Positions 16,432-27,869 of a stretch of DNA of 64,000 nucleotides are shown one piece after another (the stretch's first letter is position 1; the number at the start of each line of letters is the position of its first letter). A program made the translations under genes and the position numbers. The stretch is from CAIXMG01 sp964628065. GTDB taxonomy: Bacteria; Patescibacteriota; Minisyncoccia; Phycocordibacterales; UBA1006. The stretch is taken from positions 14,097 through 78,096 of the forward strand of contig CAZVLM010000001.1 of assembly GCA_964628065.1 (NCBI GenBank), in the 5' to 3' direction. Below the pieces are notes generated by a model that was not told the origin of the DNA, made no database searches, and saw only the letters and a program-made list of their open reading frames with translations.

Positions 16432-17220
16432 CTATTTTATGATGAAAAAAATTATTAAAAAGACAACACCTGCAATAATTCGATACCAGCCAAATACTTT
16501 AAAATTTGATCGAGATACGAACCTAATAAGCCACTTGGTAGAGATGTACGCTACAACACATGACACGAATGCGCCCACCAGAATCAGGAGCCACTCTGTA
16601 CCTGAAAATGAAAATCCTGTTTTTAGTAAATCATATCCCGTTGCAGCAGCCATCGTAGGAATAGCAAGCAGGAATGCTGTTTCTACAATAACACTTCGAG
16701 GAATCCCCATACTCATACCTCCGATAATAATCGCTCCCGATCGTGAAACTCCTGGAATAGTTGCAACAGCCTGAATAACACCAAGTTTTAACATCTCAAC
16801 AATGGAAAGGTCTTCGATTGATTTAACAGAATAGGACTCTTCTGCTTTCCTCGAAAACTTTTTCTCTACGATTAAGATTATAATTCCCCCGAGGATGAGC
16901 ATGATTGCCGCAATCCAAACATTACCAAGAAGAAACTGTTTGATAAGTTTATAGAGAATAAACCCTATAATTCCTGTTGGTATAAAACCAACAATGATAT
17001 TTCGCCATGCTTTTGCTGACTGAAAAAATCGCTTAAAGTATACGATGACCACCGCTAAAATGGCACCCAACTGAATGGCAATGGTAAAGCTTTTTACGAA
17101 CTCACTTTGAGCAATACCAAGTAAATGACTTGCAAATTCAAGGTGCGCCGTTGAGGAAATTGGCAAAAACTCTGTAATTCCTTCGACAATTCCGAGGATT
17201 ATGACGTGTAAAAAATTCAT
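16432..17220 (-). CDS. uppP: Undecaprenyl-diphosphatase (BacA/UppP)
   Basis: 262 residues from ATG 17220. Signature ILGIVEGITEFLPISSTAHLE at the N-terminus contains the catalytic (E/Q)E-type glutamates, and PGVSRSGAIIIGGM holds the second conserved motif with the essential Arg. About eight membrane segments. UppP recycles undecaprenyl pyrophosphate to the phosphate form used to carry peptidoglycan and surface-glycan units. The upstream ATG at 17262 is rejected because TGC-TATACT (17227-17232) lies 6 nt before 17220. It leads a likely operon uppP-PAP2-secD-secF. Confidence 0.95.
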   Translation of the reverse strand: MNFLHVIILGIVEGITEFLPISSTAHLEFASHLLGIAQSEFVKSFTIAIQLGAILAVVIVYFKRFFQSAKAWRNIIVGFIPTGIIGFILYKLIKQFLLGNVWIAAIMLILGGIIILIVEKKFSRKAEESYSVKSIEDLSIVEMLKLGVIQAVATIPGVSRSGAIIIGGMSMGIPRSVIVETAFLLAIPTMAAATGYDLLKTGFSFSGTEWLLILVGAFVSCVVAYISTKWLIRFVSRSNFKVFGWYRIIAGVVFLIIFFIIK

Positions 17221-17226
17221 GAGATG

Positions 17227-17235
17227 AGTATAGCA
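17227..17235 (-). promoter_or_regulatory. Extended -10 promoter of uppP, leaderless type
   Basis: TGC-TATACT, then 6 nt to the ATG at 17220. Confidence 0.65.
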
Positions 17236-17284
17236 TATCGCCAAGTAGGCAATTGTTGGCAATCGAGTTTTAAAGCCTTAAGAA

Positions 17285-17323
17285 ATCCCTTTGTATTGAC
17301 AAAGGGATAATCTTGCATATAAT
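17285..17323 (+). promoter_or_regulatory. ArsR-type promoter with palindromic operator
   Basis: TTGACA (17296-17301), 16-bp spacer, TATAAT (17318-17323). The -35 lies inside the perfect palindrome atccctttgt-attg-acaaagggat (17285-17308), a likely binding site for the wHTH protein encoded just downstream. A second -10 (TGT-TATAAT) lies at about 17336. Confidence 0.65.
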
Positions 17324-17374
17324 TAACTTATGTGTTATAATATTAACGATTTATTTCACCTTAAAACAAAATGA

Positions 17375-17704
17375 ATGTTGAACCCTCCTATCAAACAAGT
17401 AATCTCTGATGATGATGCTAAGATGTTAAAATTTGCAGATTCGCTAATGCGTACATTGAATAATCCGATGCGCCAAAGAATTCTTCAATTATTGTTAGAG
17501 TCTCCTGGTATAACCGTGACTGAGATTTACTCGAAACTAAGAATGACCCAGTCTATGGGCTCAGAACAGCTTCGAATTTTAAGAAAGCTGAATGTGGTAA
17601 CCGTGGAGATGGATGGAAGAAAAAGAAAATATTCCATTAACAATCACGTACTGGATACTGCACTCGAAAAAATTAAAGATCTGACTTCTTTATTTCCTCA
17701 ATAA
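17375..17704 (+). CDS. ArsR-like winged-helix transcriptional regulator
   Basis: 109 residues forming one winged helix-turn-helix: LNNPMRQRILQLLLESPG (helix 1-2), VTEIYSKLRMTQSMGSEQLRIL (recognition HTH), KLNVVTVEMDGRKRKYSIN (wing). The metal-sensing ELCVCDL-type Cys motif of classical ArsR is absent, so it probably senses something other than metal or acts as a plain repressor. A palindrome overlapping its own -35 suggests autoregulation, and the promoter faces away from uppP, whose start is 65 bp from the palindrome. Start at ATG 17375; an overlapping ATG at 17371 opens only a short frame. Confidence 0.88.
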   Translation: MLNPPIKQVISDDDAKMLKFADSLMRTLNNPMRQRILQLLLESPGITVTEIYSKLRMTQSMGSEQLRILRKLNVVTVEMDGRKRKYSINNHVLDTALEKIKDLTSLFPQ

Positions 17705-17709
17705 GAACT

Positions 17710-17735
17710 AAAGCCTCTTCAAACGAAGAGGCTTT
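17710..17735. terminator. Bidirectional terminator between the ArsR-like gene and rodA
   Basis: aaagcctcttc-aaac-gaagaggcttt, perfect 11-bp stem. Confidence 0.85.
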
Positions 17736-17739
17736 ATTG

Positions 17740-18861
17740 TTACATTCCAAGAAATTCATTCTTTGTTTCATCTCTGTGAATCGATCGGTTATATCCTCGC
17801 ATACTCATAAGGATTCCGAGCGCTGCGAACTCGGTAAGAAGATGCGAACCACCGTACGACATAAACGGAAGTGCGATACCAGTAACCGGCATAATCCCAA
17901 TGTTCATACCAATGTTTACAATAATATGACTCATGAAGAATATGGAAATACCGAGCGAATATAAAATCTCAAAATTTGATGACCCAAGCATTCCGATTTT
18001 AAACATTCTCCATATAACAACACTAAAGCAAAGCAGGAGGACAAGGCATCCTATAAGTCCCCACTCTTCCGCAAATGCTGCAAAAATAAAGTCAGTTTTA
18101 TATTCTGGCAAGAAGTTGAGTCGCGACTGAGTTCCGTATCCCACCCCTTTTCCAAGCACCTGCCCTGACCCTACAGCAATTACAGATTGGTACACGTTAT
18201 AACCTGTCTTTCGAATATCGGCCATCGGATTTACAAAGTTTATGATTCGAGCTTTTTGATAAGGCTTAAAGATGAAAAGCCACAAACTTCCAAATGCAAT
18301 AAGACCGATCGCAAACAAAATTGAAAGGTGTTTTTTAGAGATACCTGATACCAGCATCATTCCCAACCAAATAACTCCCAAGATCATAGCTGATCCGAAG
18401 TCTGGCTGAAGAAGTACCAAAACGAGCGGTAGTGCGCAATACGCAAACGTAATGAAGATATGCTTAAAGTTTGCAATTTCAATATGGCGACGAGACAAGT
18501 ATTTTGCCAATACTAGAATGAGCACCATCTTCATCGGATCAGCAGGCTGCAGAGAGAATCCGCCGAACTGGAGCCATGAGGTGGCGCCTTTTGCAGTGTG
18601 ACCCAATAGGAACGTAATAATTAGAAGAATGATTCCAAAAAGGAAAATCCAGACAAGCGTCTTGGTCTTCTTAAAAATTTGAGCGTCAATACCTGAAAGA
18701 AAAAACATCACTATAAATGCTACCACTATCCAAATAGACTGCTTAAGCAAATAGGACGTTTGTACACCAAAAGAAGACATCGTAACAAGTCCCGCAAGCA
18801 AAATAGGCACCAAAAAGGCGCACATGACCCAATCTACGTTTTTAAAGATTCGCGCGAACAT
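17740..18861 (-). CDS. rodA: RodA/FtsW-type SEDS glycosyltransferase
   Basis: 373 residues, ten predicted membrane helices. SEDS motifs are clear: LQPDFGSAM (~154-162), GKGVGYGTQSRLNFLPEYKTD, FIFAAFAEEWG and the late GIMPVTGIALPFMSYGG. SEDS proteins polymerise lipid II into glycan strands with a partner class B PBP; the length and NFLPEYKTDFIF motif fit RodA better than FtsW. TGC-TAGAAT lies 6 nt before the ATG, implying a leaderless transcript. It follows the 259-aa anchored gene on the same strand after ~50 bp. Confidence 0.93.
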   Translation of the reverse strand: MFARIFKNVDWVMCAFLVPILLAGLVTMSSFGVQTSYLLKQSIWIVVAFIVMFFLSGIDAQIFKKTKTLVWIFLFGIILLIITFLLGHTAKGATSWLQFGGFSLQPADPMKMVLILVLAKYLSRRHIEIANFKHIFITFAYCALPLVLVLLQPDFGSAMILGVIWLGMMLVSGISKKHLSILFAIGLIAFGSLWLFIFKPYQKARIINFVNPMADIRKTGYNVYQSVIAVGSGQVLGKGVGYGTQSRLNFLPEYKTDFIFAAFAEEWGLIGCLVLLLCFSVVIWRMFKIGMLGSSNFEILYSLGISIFFMSHIIVNIGMNIGIMPVTGIALPFMSYGGSHLLTEFAALGILMSMRGYNRSIHRDETKNEFLGM

Positions 18862-18867
18862 GGGGAG

Positions 18868-18876
18868 ATTCTAGCA
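18868..18876 (-). promoter_or_regulatory. Extended -10 promoter of rodA, leaderless type
   Basis: TGC-TAGAAT, 6 nt before the ATG at 18861. Confidence 0.65.
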
Positions 18877-18911
18877 TAATTTACCTATTTATTCCTCCTT
18901 AAATTACAGCC

Positions 18912-19691
18912 TTATTCTTGCTCAAATGGATTAATCCGAGGAATAATTTCTATTCGCCCAACCGGCCGGTTAAATTTTTGTGGCCATGTAAAATAGACCG
19001 TTTCTGAAGACTGTTGCTCAATTGATTCTAGGTAAGTTTGACTTGCATTTAAAGCATTTCCGTCGGTATCATACACAATAGCAACCACAGAAATATTTTT
19101 GTAATTAAATAGCGTGTCATTAACAACCTCTGCGGAAAGCTTTGGCGCTGTGTCCTCATGTGCTAAAAGTGTGTTTGATGCTTTCAATTGTGGAACCTGG
19201 TATCTGACATCGGTTGTGATCCAGTCCGGTACGGTTGTAAATTTGAAAAACACCGTCTTTGGGATTCGATTCCCTGTTTGAACAGGCGACTCAAAGATTG
19301 CAGTTTTATCATTTGGACCAATGAATGTACTTCCTGTAATTGGCTCGCTTGTAAGAATGTTTTCGTCATCGTACACACGAAACTCGTAATTAATTTTCTT
19401 TACTCCGGCTGTCACATTCTGGTTTTCAACATATGCAACAACCCCGTAAACACCCTTTGTAACCTGAAATACCTGTGACCATAGAGGGACAATGGTCTTT
19501 GCCTGGAACGCACATACACGACTGCATACACCGCTACAATCGATTCCCTGCTCGTTTTGGTTTTGTATACCATCAAAGCACGTCTGTGGCTTTGAAAGAA
19601 TTGTTTTGTAGACTACGTAGCCCACTATTACTATAAATACTACTACAAGAATAGTAATGCATCCTAATTTTTTGCGAGTAGACCAATCCAT
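18912..19691 (-). CDS. Membrane-anchored exoprotein with Cys-rich CPR-type motif, 259 aa
   Basis: One N-terminal membrane helix (~10-29), then a cysteine cluster TCFDGIQNQNEQGIDCSGVC followed by RVC, a motif repeatedly seen in exported proteins of Parcubacteria. The rest is beta-rich (two repeats of Ig-like strands, ~65-160 and ~165-255) and should sit outside the cell. The four cysteines likely form disulfides. No enzymatic motif. TGG-TATACT 9 nt before the ATG marks a near-leaderless promoter. It sits between the rRNA terminator and rodA; a cell-wall connection is only suggested by position. Confidence 0.78.
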   Translation of the reverse strand: MDWSTRKKLGCITILVVVFIVIVGYVVYKTILSKPQTCFDGIQNQNEQGIDCSGVCSRVCAFQAKTIVPLWSQVFQVTKGVYGVVAYVENQNVTAGVKKINYEFRVYDDENILTSEPITGSTFIGPNDKTAIFESPVQTGNRIPKTVFFKFTTVPDWITTDVRYQVPQLKASNTLLAHEDTAPKLSAEVVNDTLFNYKNISVVAIVYDTDGNALNASQTYLESIEQQSSETVYFTWPQKFNRPVGRIEIIPRINPFEQE

Positions 19692-19700
19692 GTTGTGTTA

Positions 19701-19709
19701 AGTATACCA
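19701..19709 (-). promoter_or_regulatory. Extended -10 promoter of the 259-aa gene
   Basis: TGG-TATACT, 9 nt before the ATG at 19691. Confidence 0.6.
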
Positions 19710-19742
19710 CAGCATTCCTAAATGAATAAAATATTTGCAAAC

Positions 19743-19768
19743 AAAAAATCCCCGCGAACGGGTTTTTC
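19743..19768 (-). terminator. Terminator of the 23S-5S transcript
   Basis: On the minus strand cccg-ttcg-cggg stem followed by T6, just outside the long rRNA-flanking stem. Confidence 0.8.
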
Positions 19769-19784
19769 CTGATTCTGCCTTGCG

Positions 19785-19802
19785 GCAGATCATTGTCAAC
19801 AG
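19785..19802 (-). other. 3' strand of the outer rRNA-precursor stem
   Basis: 18 bases exactly complementary to 23759-23776; together with 19813-19825 paired to 23680-23692 they would enclose the complete 23S-5S transcript, as substrate for RNase III-like processing. Confidence 0.7.
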
Positions 19803-19842
19803 AAATGCTTTTGATTGAGAAAAGGTTAACATTAAGTTCTCA

Positions 19843-19952
19843 GTTCTGGCGACACCTACTCTCCCTCTTACGAAGTACCATTGGTGTAGCGGCGCTTAAC
19901 GACTCTGTTCGAAATGGGAAGAGGTGTGACCACCGTACTAAATCACCAGAAC
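19843..19952 (-). rRNA. rrf: 5S ribosomal RNA
   Basis: About 110 nt with the conserved core on the minus strand: the cacacctcttcccatttcga stretch (loop B-C region) and gaacagag, the gtcgttaagcgccgc turn, and complementary ends (ttctgg... and ...ccagaa). Further inverted repeat attaagttct/agaacttaat immediately outside should form a processing stem. It is downstream of 23S in the same transcript, spaced by ~145 nt. Confidence 0.9.
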
Positions 19953-20096
19953 AGAGAACTTAATGAGAATTGTGTATAATACAGACTTATATTTTCATAC
20001 TGACACATTGTGAAAATGTGTTTACTAGAATTTCTTTAACTCTTTACCCTTTGATAAAACTCAAGGTAAAGTGCTTTTCAGATTTCCTAATAGGAT

Positions 20097-23440
<3,344 letters not shown>

Positions 23441-23456
23441 CTCCTATTAGGAAATC

Positions 23457-23843
23457 TAAAAATCACAAGTAAACACATTTTCAAGTTTGTGTCGCCTTTC
23501 TATAACCATATAGAAAGGACTTTTTTAATTTGTTCAAAATTCTATTTTGAACTGTCTTATTTGCTTGCCCTCCGTAGCTTTATGCGTAGGAGGGCTTTAT
23601 GTGAAAATACAATTCATAAGTACTTGCGTACTTAATCCTGTATTATACGAACCCGAATTTCCCGTAGGAAATCCGAGCCCCTTTTCTCAATCGTTCTCGC
23701 ACGGATAACAGTTCTCCATCACCGAAGTGACCGAGAAAATTTTGTGCGGAACGCATTCCTGTTGACAATGATCTGCTGGCCACCCACTCACTCTTTAGCT
23801 GAGCTTCTTGCGAAATTCAGACTACGGAGAAATTTGTGTGACG
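23457..23843 (-). other. 23S leader region with processing stems
   Basis: The ~400-nt leader between the rRNA promoter and 23S holds no gene. It contains the 5' strands of the precursor stems (23680-23692, 23759-23776, 23468-23483), a cUUCGg-capped hairpin near 23712-23736, and no tRNA. Confidence 0.65.
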
Positions 23844-23849
23844 GGGCAT

Positions 23850-23877
23850 AGTATATACGATTGAAAATCAAAGTCAA
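23850..23877 (-). promoter_or_regulatory. rRNA promoter
   Basis: TTGACT (23877-23872), 16-bp spacer, TATACT (23855-23850), directly followed by a GC-rich start region (atgccccgtc), typical for stable RNA promoters. Confidence 0.75.
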
Positions 23878-23929
23878 GCATTTATCCTAGCTTAATTATT
23901 GGGGATAACTTCTCCCTCGAGAACCCACG

Positions 23930-23958
23930 AAAAAACCACCTTTTTAGGGGTGGTTTTT
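23930..23958 (-). terminator. Terminator of the 282-aa gene
   Basis: aaaaccacc/ggtggtttt stem with A and T flanks after the stop codon at 23963; it insulates the rRNA promoter. Confidence 0.85.
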
Positions 23959-23962
23959 AGAG

Positions 23963-24811
23963 CTAATTTTGGGCAGTAATTTCATGGGCTGGGGCACCTG
24001 GAATATTAAGAAGCTTTTCGAGTTCCTTATTTGTTCCATCCAGCTGATACTGCGCTTTTACAATCTGAAGCGAGGTCTCGACGATAGACTTTGGAAGATT
24101 TCCAAGCGCTCCATGCTGATCAAGGTCTTCATTAAACCCTCCCACTGTTACGCCATACTTCAAATGCGTCGCTTTCTGCTCCATAAGTCGCTTTATATCT
24201 GGAGGATTTGTAGCATCAAGTTTATCTCCTGTTTGTACATTGGCTTCCCGCTGATGAGTCGTCGCACCCATTGGTCCACTTAGTAAGCCATTAAGTGTTG
24301 CAACTTCTTTTCCGAGAAAGCCATCTTCTGCAAGTAGCATTCCAGCAAGACCACTCACATTGTCTTTTGAGGTAATGTCAGCCCTGCCAGCGACGTGCTC
24401 CCTTCCTGCATTCATAGCCGAGTCTGCAAGCATGGCGGGAAAATTGATAAGTGATGCATTGCCCTTTCTTCCTTTTCCTTTTGGAATTTCTTTTCCGAGG
24501 AACGCCATTACTTCTTCATAACGCTGCGAGAAATCGGCTTTTTGCCCCTCGAGCTTGCCTGTCAAGTTCTGCAACTCTAATTCAAGTCTCGCCTTCCTCT
24601 GTTCAAGTTTTTGAATCAAGATCTGCTCATGTTGATCTGCAGCAAAATTAACCACTTCTGCATTATTTGCATAATCAGTCTTGATTTCAGGTGTACTGAT
24701 AGGTGTGGGATTCATCTGCTCTGCTTTAGGAATTGGATTTTTCTCACCAGCATGTACCCCCAGAGAGCCAACCAGTCCTAAACCAAGCATTGCTTTTTTA
24801 AATGGATTCAT
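23963..24811 (-). CDS. Secreted coiled-coil protein, 282 aa
   Basis: Short N-terminal signal-like segment (KKAMLGLGLVGSLGVHAGEK, residues ~5-24, possible cleavage after HAG). A long coiled coil covers ~55-105 (Glu/Gln/Leu/Lys rich), then a Gly/Ala/Met-rich region and a second helical part at the C-terminus. No catalytic motif or known family recognised. It is a monocistronic gene; TGG-TATAAT is 8 nt before the ATG. The position beside rRNA does not tell its role. Confidence 0.72.
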   Translation of the reverse strand: MNPFKKAMLGLGLVGSLGVHAGEKNPIPKAEQMNPTPISTPEIKTDYANNAEVVNFAADQHEQILIQKLEQRKARLELELQNLTGKLEGQKADFSQRYEEVMAFLGKEIPKGKGRKGNASLINFPAMLADSAMNAGREHVAGRADITSKDNVSGLAGMLLAEDGFLGKEVATLNGLLSGPMGATTHQREANVQTGDKLDATNPPDIKRLMEQKATHLKYGVTVGGFNEDLDQHGALGNLPKSIVETSLQIVKAQYQLDGTNKELEKLLNIPGAPAHEITAQN

Positions 24812-24819
24812 ATACTTAT

Positions 24820-24828
24820 ATTATACCA
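24820..24828 (-). promoter_or_regulatory. Extended -10 promoter of the 282-aa gene, leaderless type
   Basis: TGG-TATAAT, 8 nt before the ATG at 24811. Confidence 0.65.
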
Positions 24829-24843
24829 AACTCCCCTTCCAAA

Positions 24844-24873
24844 AGAAAACCCCGACTTTTGTGGGGTTTTCTT
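24844..24873 (-). terminator. Terminator of the TM-helix channel-like gene
   Basis: agaaaacccc/ggggttttct stem; T-run on the minus strand. Confidence 0.8.
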
Positions 24874-24900
24874 AAGAGTTATGATTCTACTTCCATATAA

Positions 24901-25587
24901 TTAATCGTGAGAAATCTTATTAAGTACTTTGTCCATGATTCGTGCTGCATGATCTCGGCACCCAAGTCCGAATGCAAGTGCAAACGCAAGTCCGAATGAC
25001 GCAAGAATTGCGATCCAAAGTGGCTTAATAAATCCATCAGCGATTCCAAGCTGACCAAGCGCAAACAAGATAGTGGTAACCCAGATTGCCCAGTGAGCGA
25101 CTGTTCCTGCAAGGTTTGCAGACATAATGTTTGCTACGCGAGCAGATCCCGTTACCAGCTTTCCTGCAAGGTTTGCAAGCACTGACCCAATAATAAGGAT
25201 GATTACCGCTGCAAGTACTCGAGAGAAGAAGAACGTAATGATTAATCCTAGGAATGAACTTGCTCCATCAAGATTAAGCAATCCGAGTAGCGCAAATAGG
25301 AATCCAACAATCAATGACCATTTGATAAGCCATCCAATGAGTCCGCCAACATCCAAATGATATCCTGACTTGTTCACTGCGTTTTTGAAGGCGCTTCCTT
25401 CAAGGGCTCGATTGATCTTTGTTAGGTTAATAACATGAGCCACCGCCTTGCCAATATAATGTGCAAGAGCAACGCCAATAATAAAGAGAATAATCGCCAA
25501 GAGAATCGCTGGCAAAAACTGCCAAATGTTCACCCAAAACGATGCGAGTGATCCTACGAATACTTGACCCTGCTGAACTGCTAACAT
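24901..25587 (-). CDS. Conserved TM-helix protein of the mechanosensitive-channel superfamily
   Basis: 228 residues with four to five membrane segments arranged as repeated 'TM helix' units: FLPAILLAIILFIIGVALAH (~25-44), IGWLIKWSLIVGFLFALLGL, FLGLIITFFFSRVLAAVIIL, then the pore-like Gly/Ala-rich ILASFGLAFALAFGLG near the C-terminus. This pattern matches the CmpX/TM_helix family related to MscS but without the MscS beta and alpha/beta vestibule domains. A role in osmotic or small-solute release is plausible. Its leader carries a 10-11 nt motif (gggccagctgt) also found upstream of gap. Confidence 0.82.
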   Translation of the reverse strand: MLAVQQGQVFVGSLASFWVNIWQFLPAILLAIILFIIGVALAHYIGKAVAHVINLTKINRALEGSAFKNAVNKSGYHLDVGGLIGWLIKWSLIVGFLFALLGLLNLDGASSFLGLIITFFFSRVLAAVIILIIGSVLANLAGKLVTGSARVANIMSANLAGTVAHWAIWVTTILFALGQLGIADGFIKPLWIAILASFGLAFALAFGLGCRDHAARIMDKVLNKISHD

Positions 25588-25599
25588 ACGTTGTATTGA

Positions 25600-25665
25600 A
25601 ATAACTTAAAAATAGTAAATGACAGCTGGCCCCGGACAGGTCGGCATATCAGGGTTTATTATATC
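25600..25665 (-). promoter_or_regulatory. Promoter and leader of the TM-helix gene
   Basis: TGA-TATAAT at about 25660-25668 would start an ~70-nt leader containing accTGTCCGGGGCCAGCTGT, similar to the element before gap. Function unknown. Confidence 0.4.
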
Positions 25666-25746
25666 ATTTTTAAAAATCTTGGACTACGCCATTTGTAAAA
25701 GGATCGACTTTGTGGCATAGTCAAAAAGAACTTAAATTTAAAAACT

Positions 25747-26250
25747 ATGAGCAAATTAGACTATAAGTATCTTCTCATGAAGATGAAGCGCCACAACATT
25801 GAAGAAGCGCTCGGAAAGACCCTCATCCTCCAGGATAATCCCATCCTCAAAGCCAATCGGGAGGCAGGAGGCATTCTGATTGAACTTATTATTATAATAG
25901 CCTTTATAAGTCAGAATGACGATGAGCCGGATTTTTTCGAAATGTTAAAAGAACTTTCTTCGTCAGAAAAAGTTTCCAACTTGCTTGAATGCTGGAAATA
26001 CAATTTCCCAGATCTTCAAATTCGGTTTTCCGCCTCACCGGTCCTTTCAGGGCCTGATAAGGATGATGCACTCGCTCTTTTAGAGATTGTGAGGACTCAA
26101 TCTGAACACACTGAAATTAAGAACTTGTTAGAACTTATTCAACAAGAAACCCTTCTTGCACCTTACGCAATATCCGTTGTTCTGGATGAACCGATTAAGG
26201 CTGACGCCGGAATCTTTCCTACGGAAAAAACCTATTCGTTTCTTGAATAA
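25747..26250 (+). CDS. Hypothetical soluble protein, 167 aa
   Basis: Helical, with an internal hydrophobic stretch (GGILIELIIIIAFI, ~39-52) that is more likely a buried helix than a membrane span. Acidic elsewhere (QNDDEPDFFEMLKEL). No family recognised. A promoter is possible (TTGTAA, 17 bp, CATAGT). It ends in a strong terminator shared with the convergent NHL gene. No functional clue comes from the neighbours. Confidence 0.7.
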   Translation: MSKLDYKYLLMKMKRHNIEEALGKTLILQDNPILKANREAGGILIELIIIIAFISQNDDEPDFFEMLKELSSSEKVSNLLECWKYNFPDLQIRFSASPVLSGPDKDDALALLEIVRTQSEHTEIKNLLELIQQETLLAPYAISVVLDEPIKADAGIFPTEKTYSFLE

Positions 26251-26264
26251 AAAATTTAAAACAG

Positions 26265-26290
26265 AATTCCCTGCTGTGCGGCAGGGAATT
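26265..26290. terminator. Bidirectional terminator, convergent genes
   Basis: aattccctgc-tgtgcg-gcagggaatt, perfect stem followed by T-rich sequence. Confidence 0.8.
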
Positions 26291-26298
26291 TTAATTAA

Positions 26299-27834
26299 TT
26301 AAGGCAAAACTGTTATCTGCTTAACAAGTGAATTGTTCGCTTCATTCGATTCATTTACTAAATTGTATCCCCCAGTTGTGCCCATTGCATAGTCATCCAC
26401 TCGAACTGTAAGTCCAAAAGTTCCACTTACTCCTAATATGTTTGGCGTCGTAGACTGATACACGTCCACATCATACGTCTGCCCCACCGCCAGCGTAACA
26501 GGATTCATTAATTGCTGTGCGCCATAACTTACGCCATTTTTAAGGAAACTAATCTGAGTTCCGCGCGGAAGGGTTGCCGTCGCACTGCCAATATTTTTAA
26601 TCGTTGCATGCACCTTAAAGTTGGTATTAGGTGTTGGTTCTTTCGTCGGGTCGATGATAACTCGTACATGCGGAGATGAGGGGGTCCATGTGAAGTCTTC
26701 TACGATTAGGTCGGGTTTTGTGATCGAAACAGGGAAATTTGTACATGGTGCAAACTTTTGAATGCGAGTATTTCCTCCGTCCCCCACATAAACATTTCCA
26801 TAACTATCTATGGCAACACTAAACGCTCCCCTGAACTGCCCGTCTGCTGAACCATACGTTCCAAATTGAGTAAGGTAAATACCATTTCCTGTAAATTTTT
26901 GGATACGTGAATTATTCCTATCCACAACATACACATTGCCGACTTGGTCTGTCGCAATACCGAATGGTTGATTAAATTGACCATTGCCACTACCGTATGT
27001 TCCCCATTTACTTATGTATGCTCCGGAAGATGTAAATTTTTGGATACGGTTATTTCCCGTACCAACACTATCTGCAACAAAAATATTTCCGAAGATGTCT
27101 GCGGCAATACCGAGATTTCCTTGAAACTGACCGTTTCCAGTACCGTACGTTCCCCACTTACTTAAATAAACTCCATTTGAATTAAATTTCTGAATTCTGT
27201 AATTACCTGTATCTGATACATAAATATTTCCCATGGAATCAATTGCAATTCCCCAGGGATTTTTAAACTGTCCATCTGCAGAACCATAAGTTCCCCACTG
27301 GGTTATATAGGTACCAGTAGAAGAAAACTTCTGAATACGATGATTAGCACTATCTACAACGAAGATATTTCCAAAAGAGTCTACTGCAATACCTTCCGGC
27401 ATGGCAAATTGACCATTTCCGGAACCACTTCCTCCAAACTGACTAAGATATGTACCTCCTGAGGAAAACTTTTGAATAAACCCCGTGGTACTGTTATCTG
27501 ATACATAAACATTATTTGTTTGGTCAACAAAAACCGCACCAACGGAACCAGGGAACAATCCATTTCCAGAAAACCCAACTCCTCCCCACTTTGTAACAAA
27601 CTTATACCCACTCGCCGGACATGATAACGGAGCAGTAACCACCGGCCCAGTTGGAATACCTGCCGGTGTCGGCGTGTTTTGAATAGAGGCAATCTGATTA
27701 TCCGACAATTTTGTAACTGCGACAGCCCGGTATAACGAAGCGGCATTACTCCCCTGGTAATTTTTAACTACTAAAAACGCTCCAGCCGTGATGACTGCGA
27801 GCGCAAAAACTGCGAGTGTTAGTTTCTTTTTCAT
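26299..27834 (-). CDS. Surface NHL-repeat beta-propeller protein with CARDB-like C-terminal domain, 511 aa
   Basis: An N-terminal membrane anchor or signal (KLTLAVFALAVITAGAFLVV) precedes a Thr/Pro linker and six NHL repeats (~80-365), each with GNGQF...GIAVDSFGNIFVVDSANHRIQKF-like blocks, split here by position. They form a beta-propeller, usually for protein, glycan or lipid binding. The last ~135 residues (KPDLIVEDFTWTPSSP onward) look like a CARDB-type Ig adhesion domain. First ~80 and last ~140 residues are almost identical to the next gene. TATGAT lies 6 nt before the ATG. Confidence 0.88.
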   Translation of the reverse strand: MKKKLTLAVFALAVITAGAFLVVKNYQGSNAASLYRAVAVTKLSDNQIASIQNTPTPAGIPTGPVVTAPLSCPASGYKFVTKWGGVGFSGNGLFPGSVGAVFVDQTNNVYVSDNSTTGFIQKFSSGGTYLSQFGGSGSGNGQFAMPEGIAVDSFGNIFVVDSANHRIQKFSSTGTYITQWGTYGSADGQFKNPWGIAIDSMGNIYVSDTGNYRIQKFNSNGVYLSKWGTYGTGNGQFQGNLGIAADIFGNIFVADSVGTGNNRIQKFTSSGAYISKWGTYGSGNGQFNQPFGIATDQVGNVYVVDRNNSRIQKFTGNGIYLTQFGTYGSADGQFRGAFSVAIDSYGNVYVGDGGNTRIQKFAPCTNFPVSITKPDLIVEDFTWTPSSPHVRVIIDPTKEPTPNTNFKVHATIKNIGSATATLPRGTQISFLKNGVSYGAQQLMNPVTLAVGQTYDVDVYQSTTPNILGVSGTFGLTVRVDDYAMGTTGGYNLVNESNEANNSLVKQITVLP

Positions 27835-27840
27835 ACCTCT

Positions 27841-27846
27841 ATCATA
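27841..27846 (-). promoter_or_regulatory. -10 box of the first NHL gene, leaderless type
   Basis: TATGAT, 6 nt before the ATG at 27834; -35 not clear. Confidence 0.4.
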
Positions 27847-27869
27847 TCCCTAAGCTTTTATAGAGTCAA

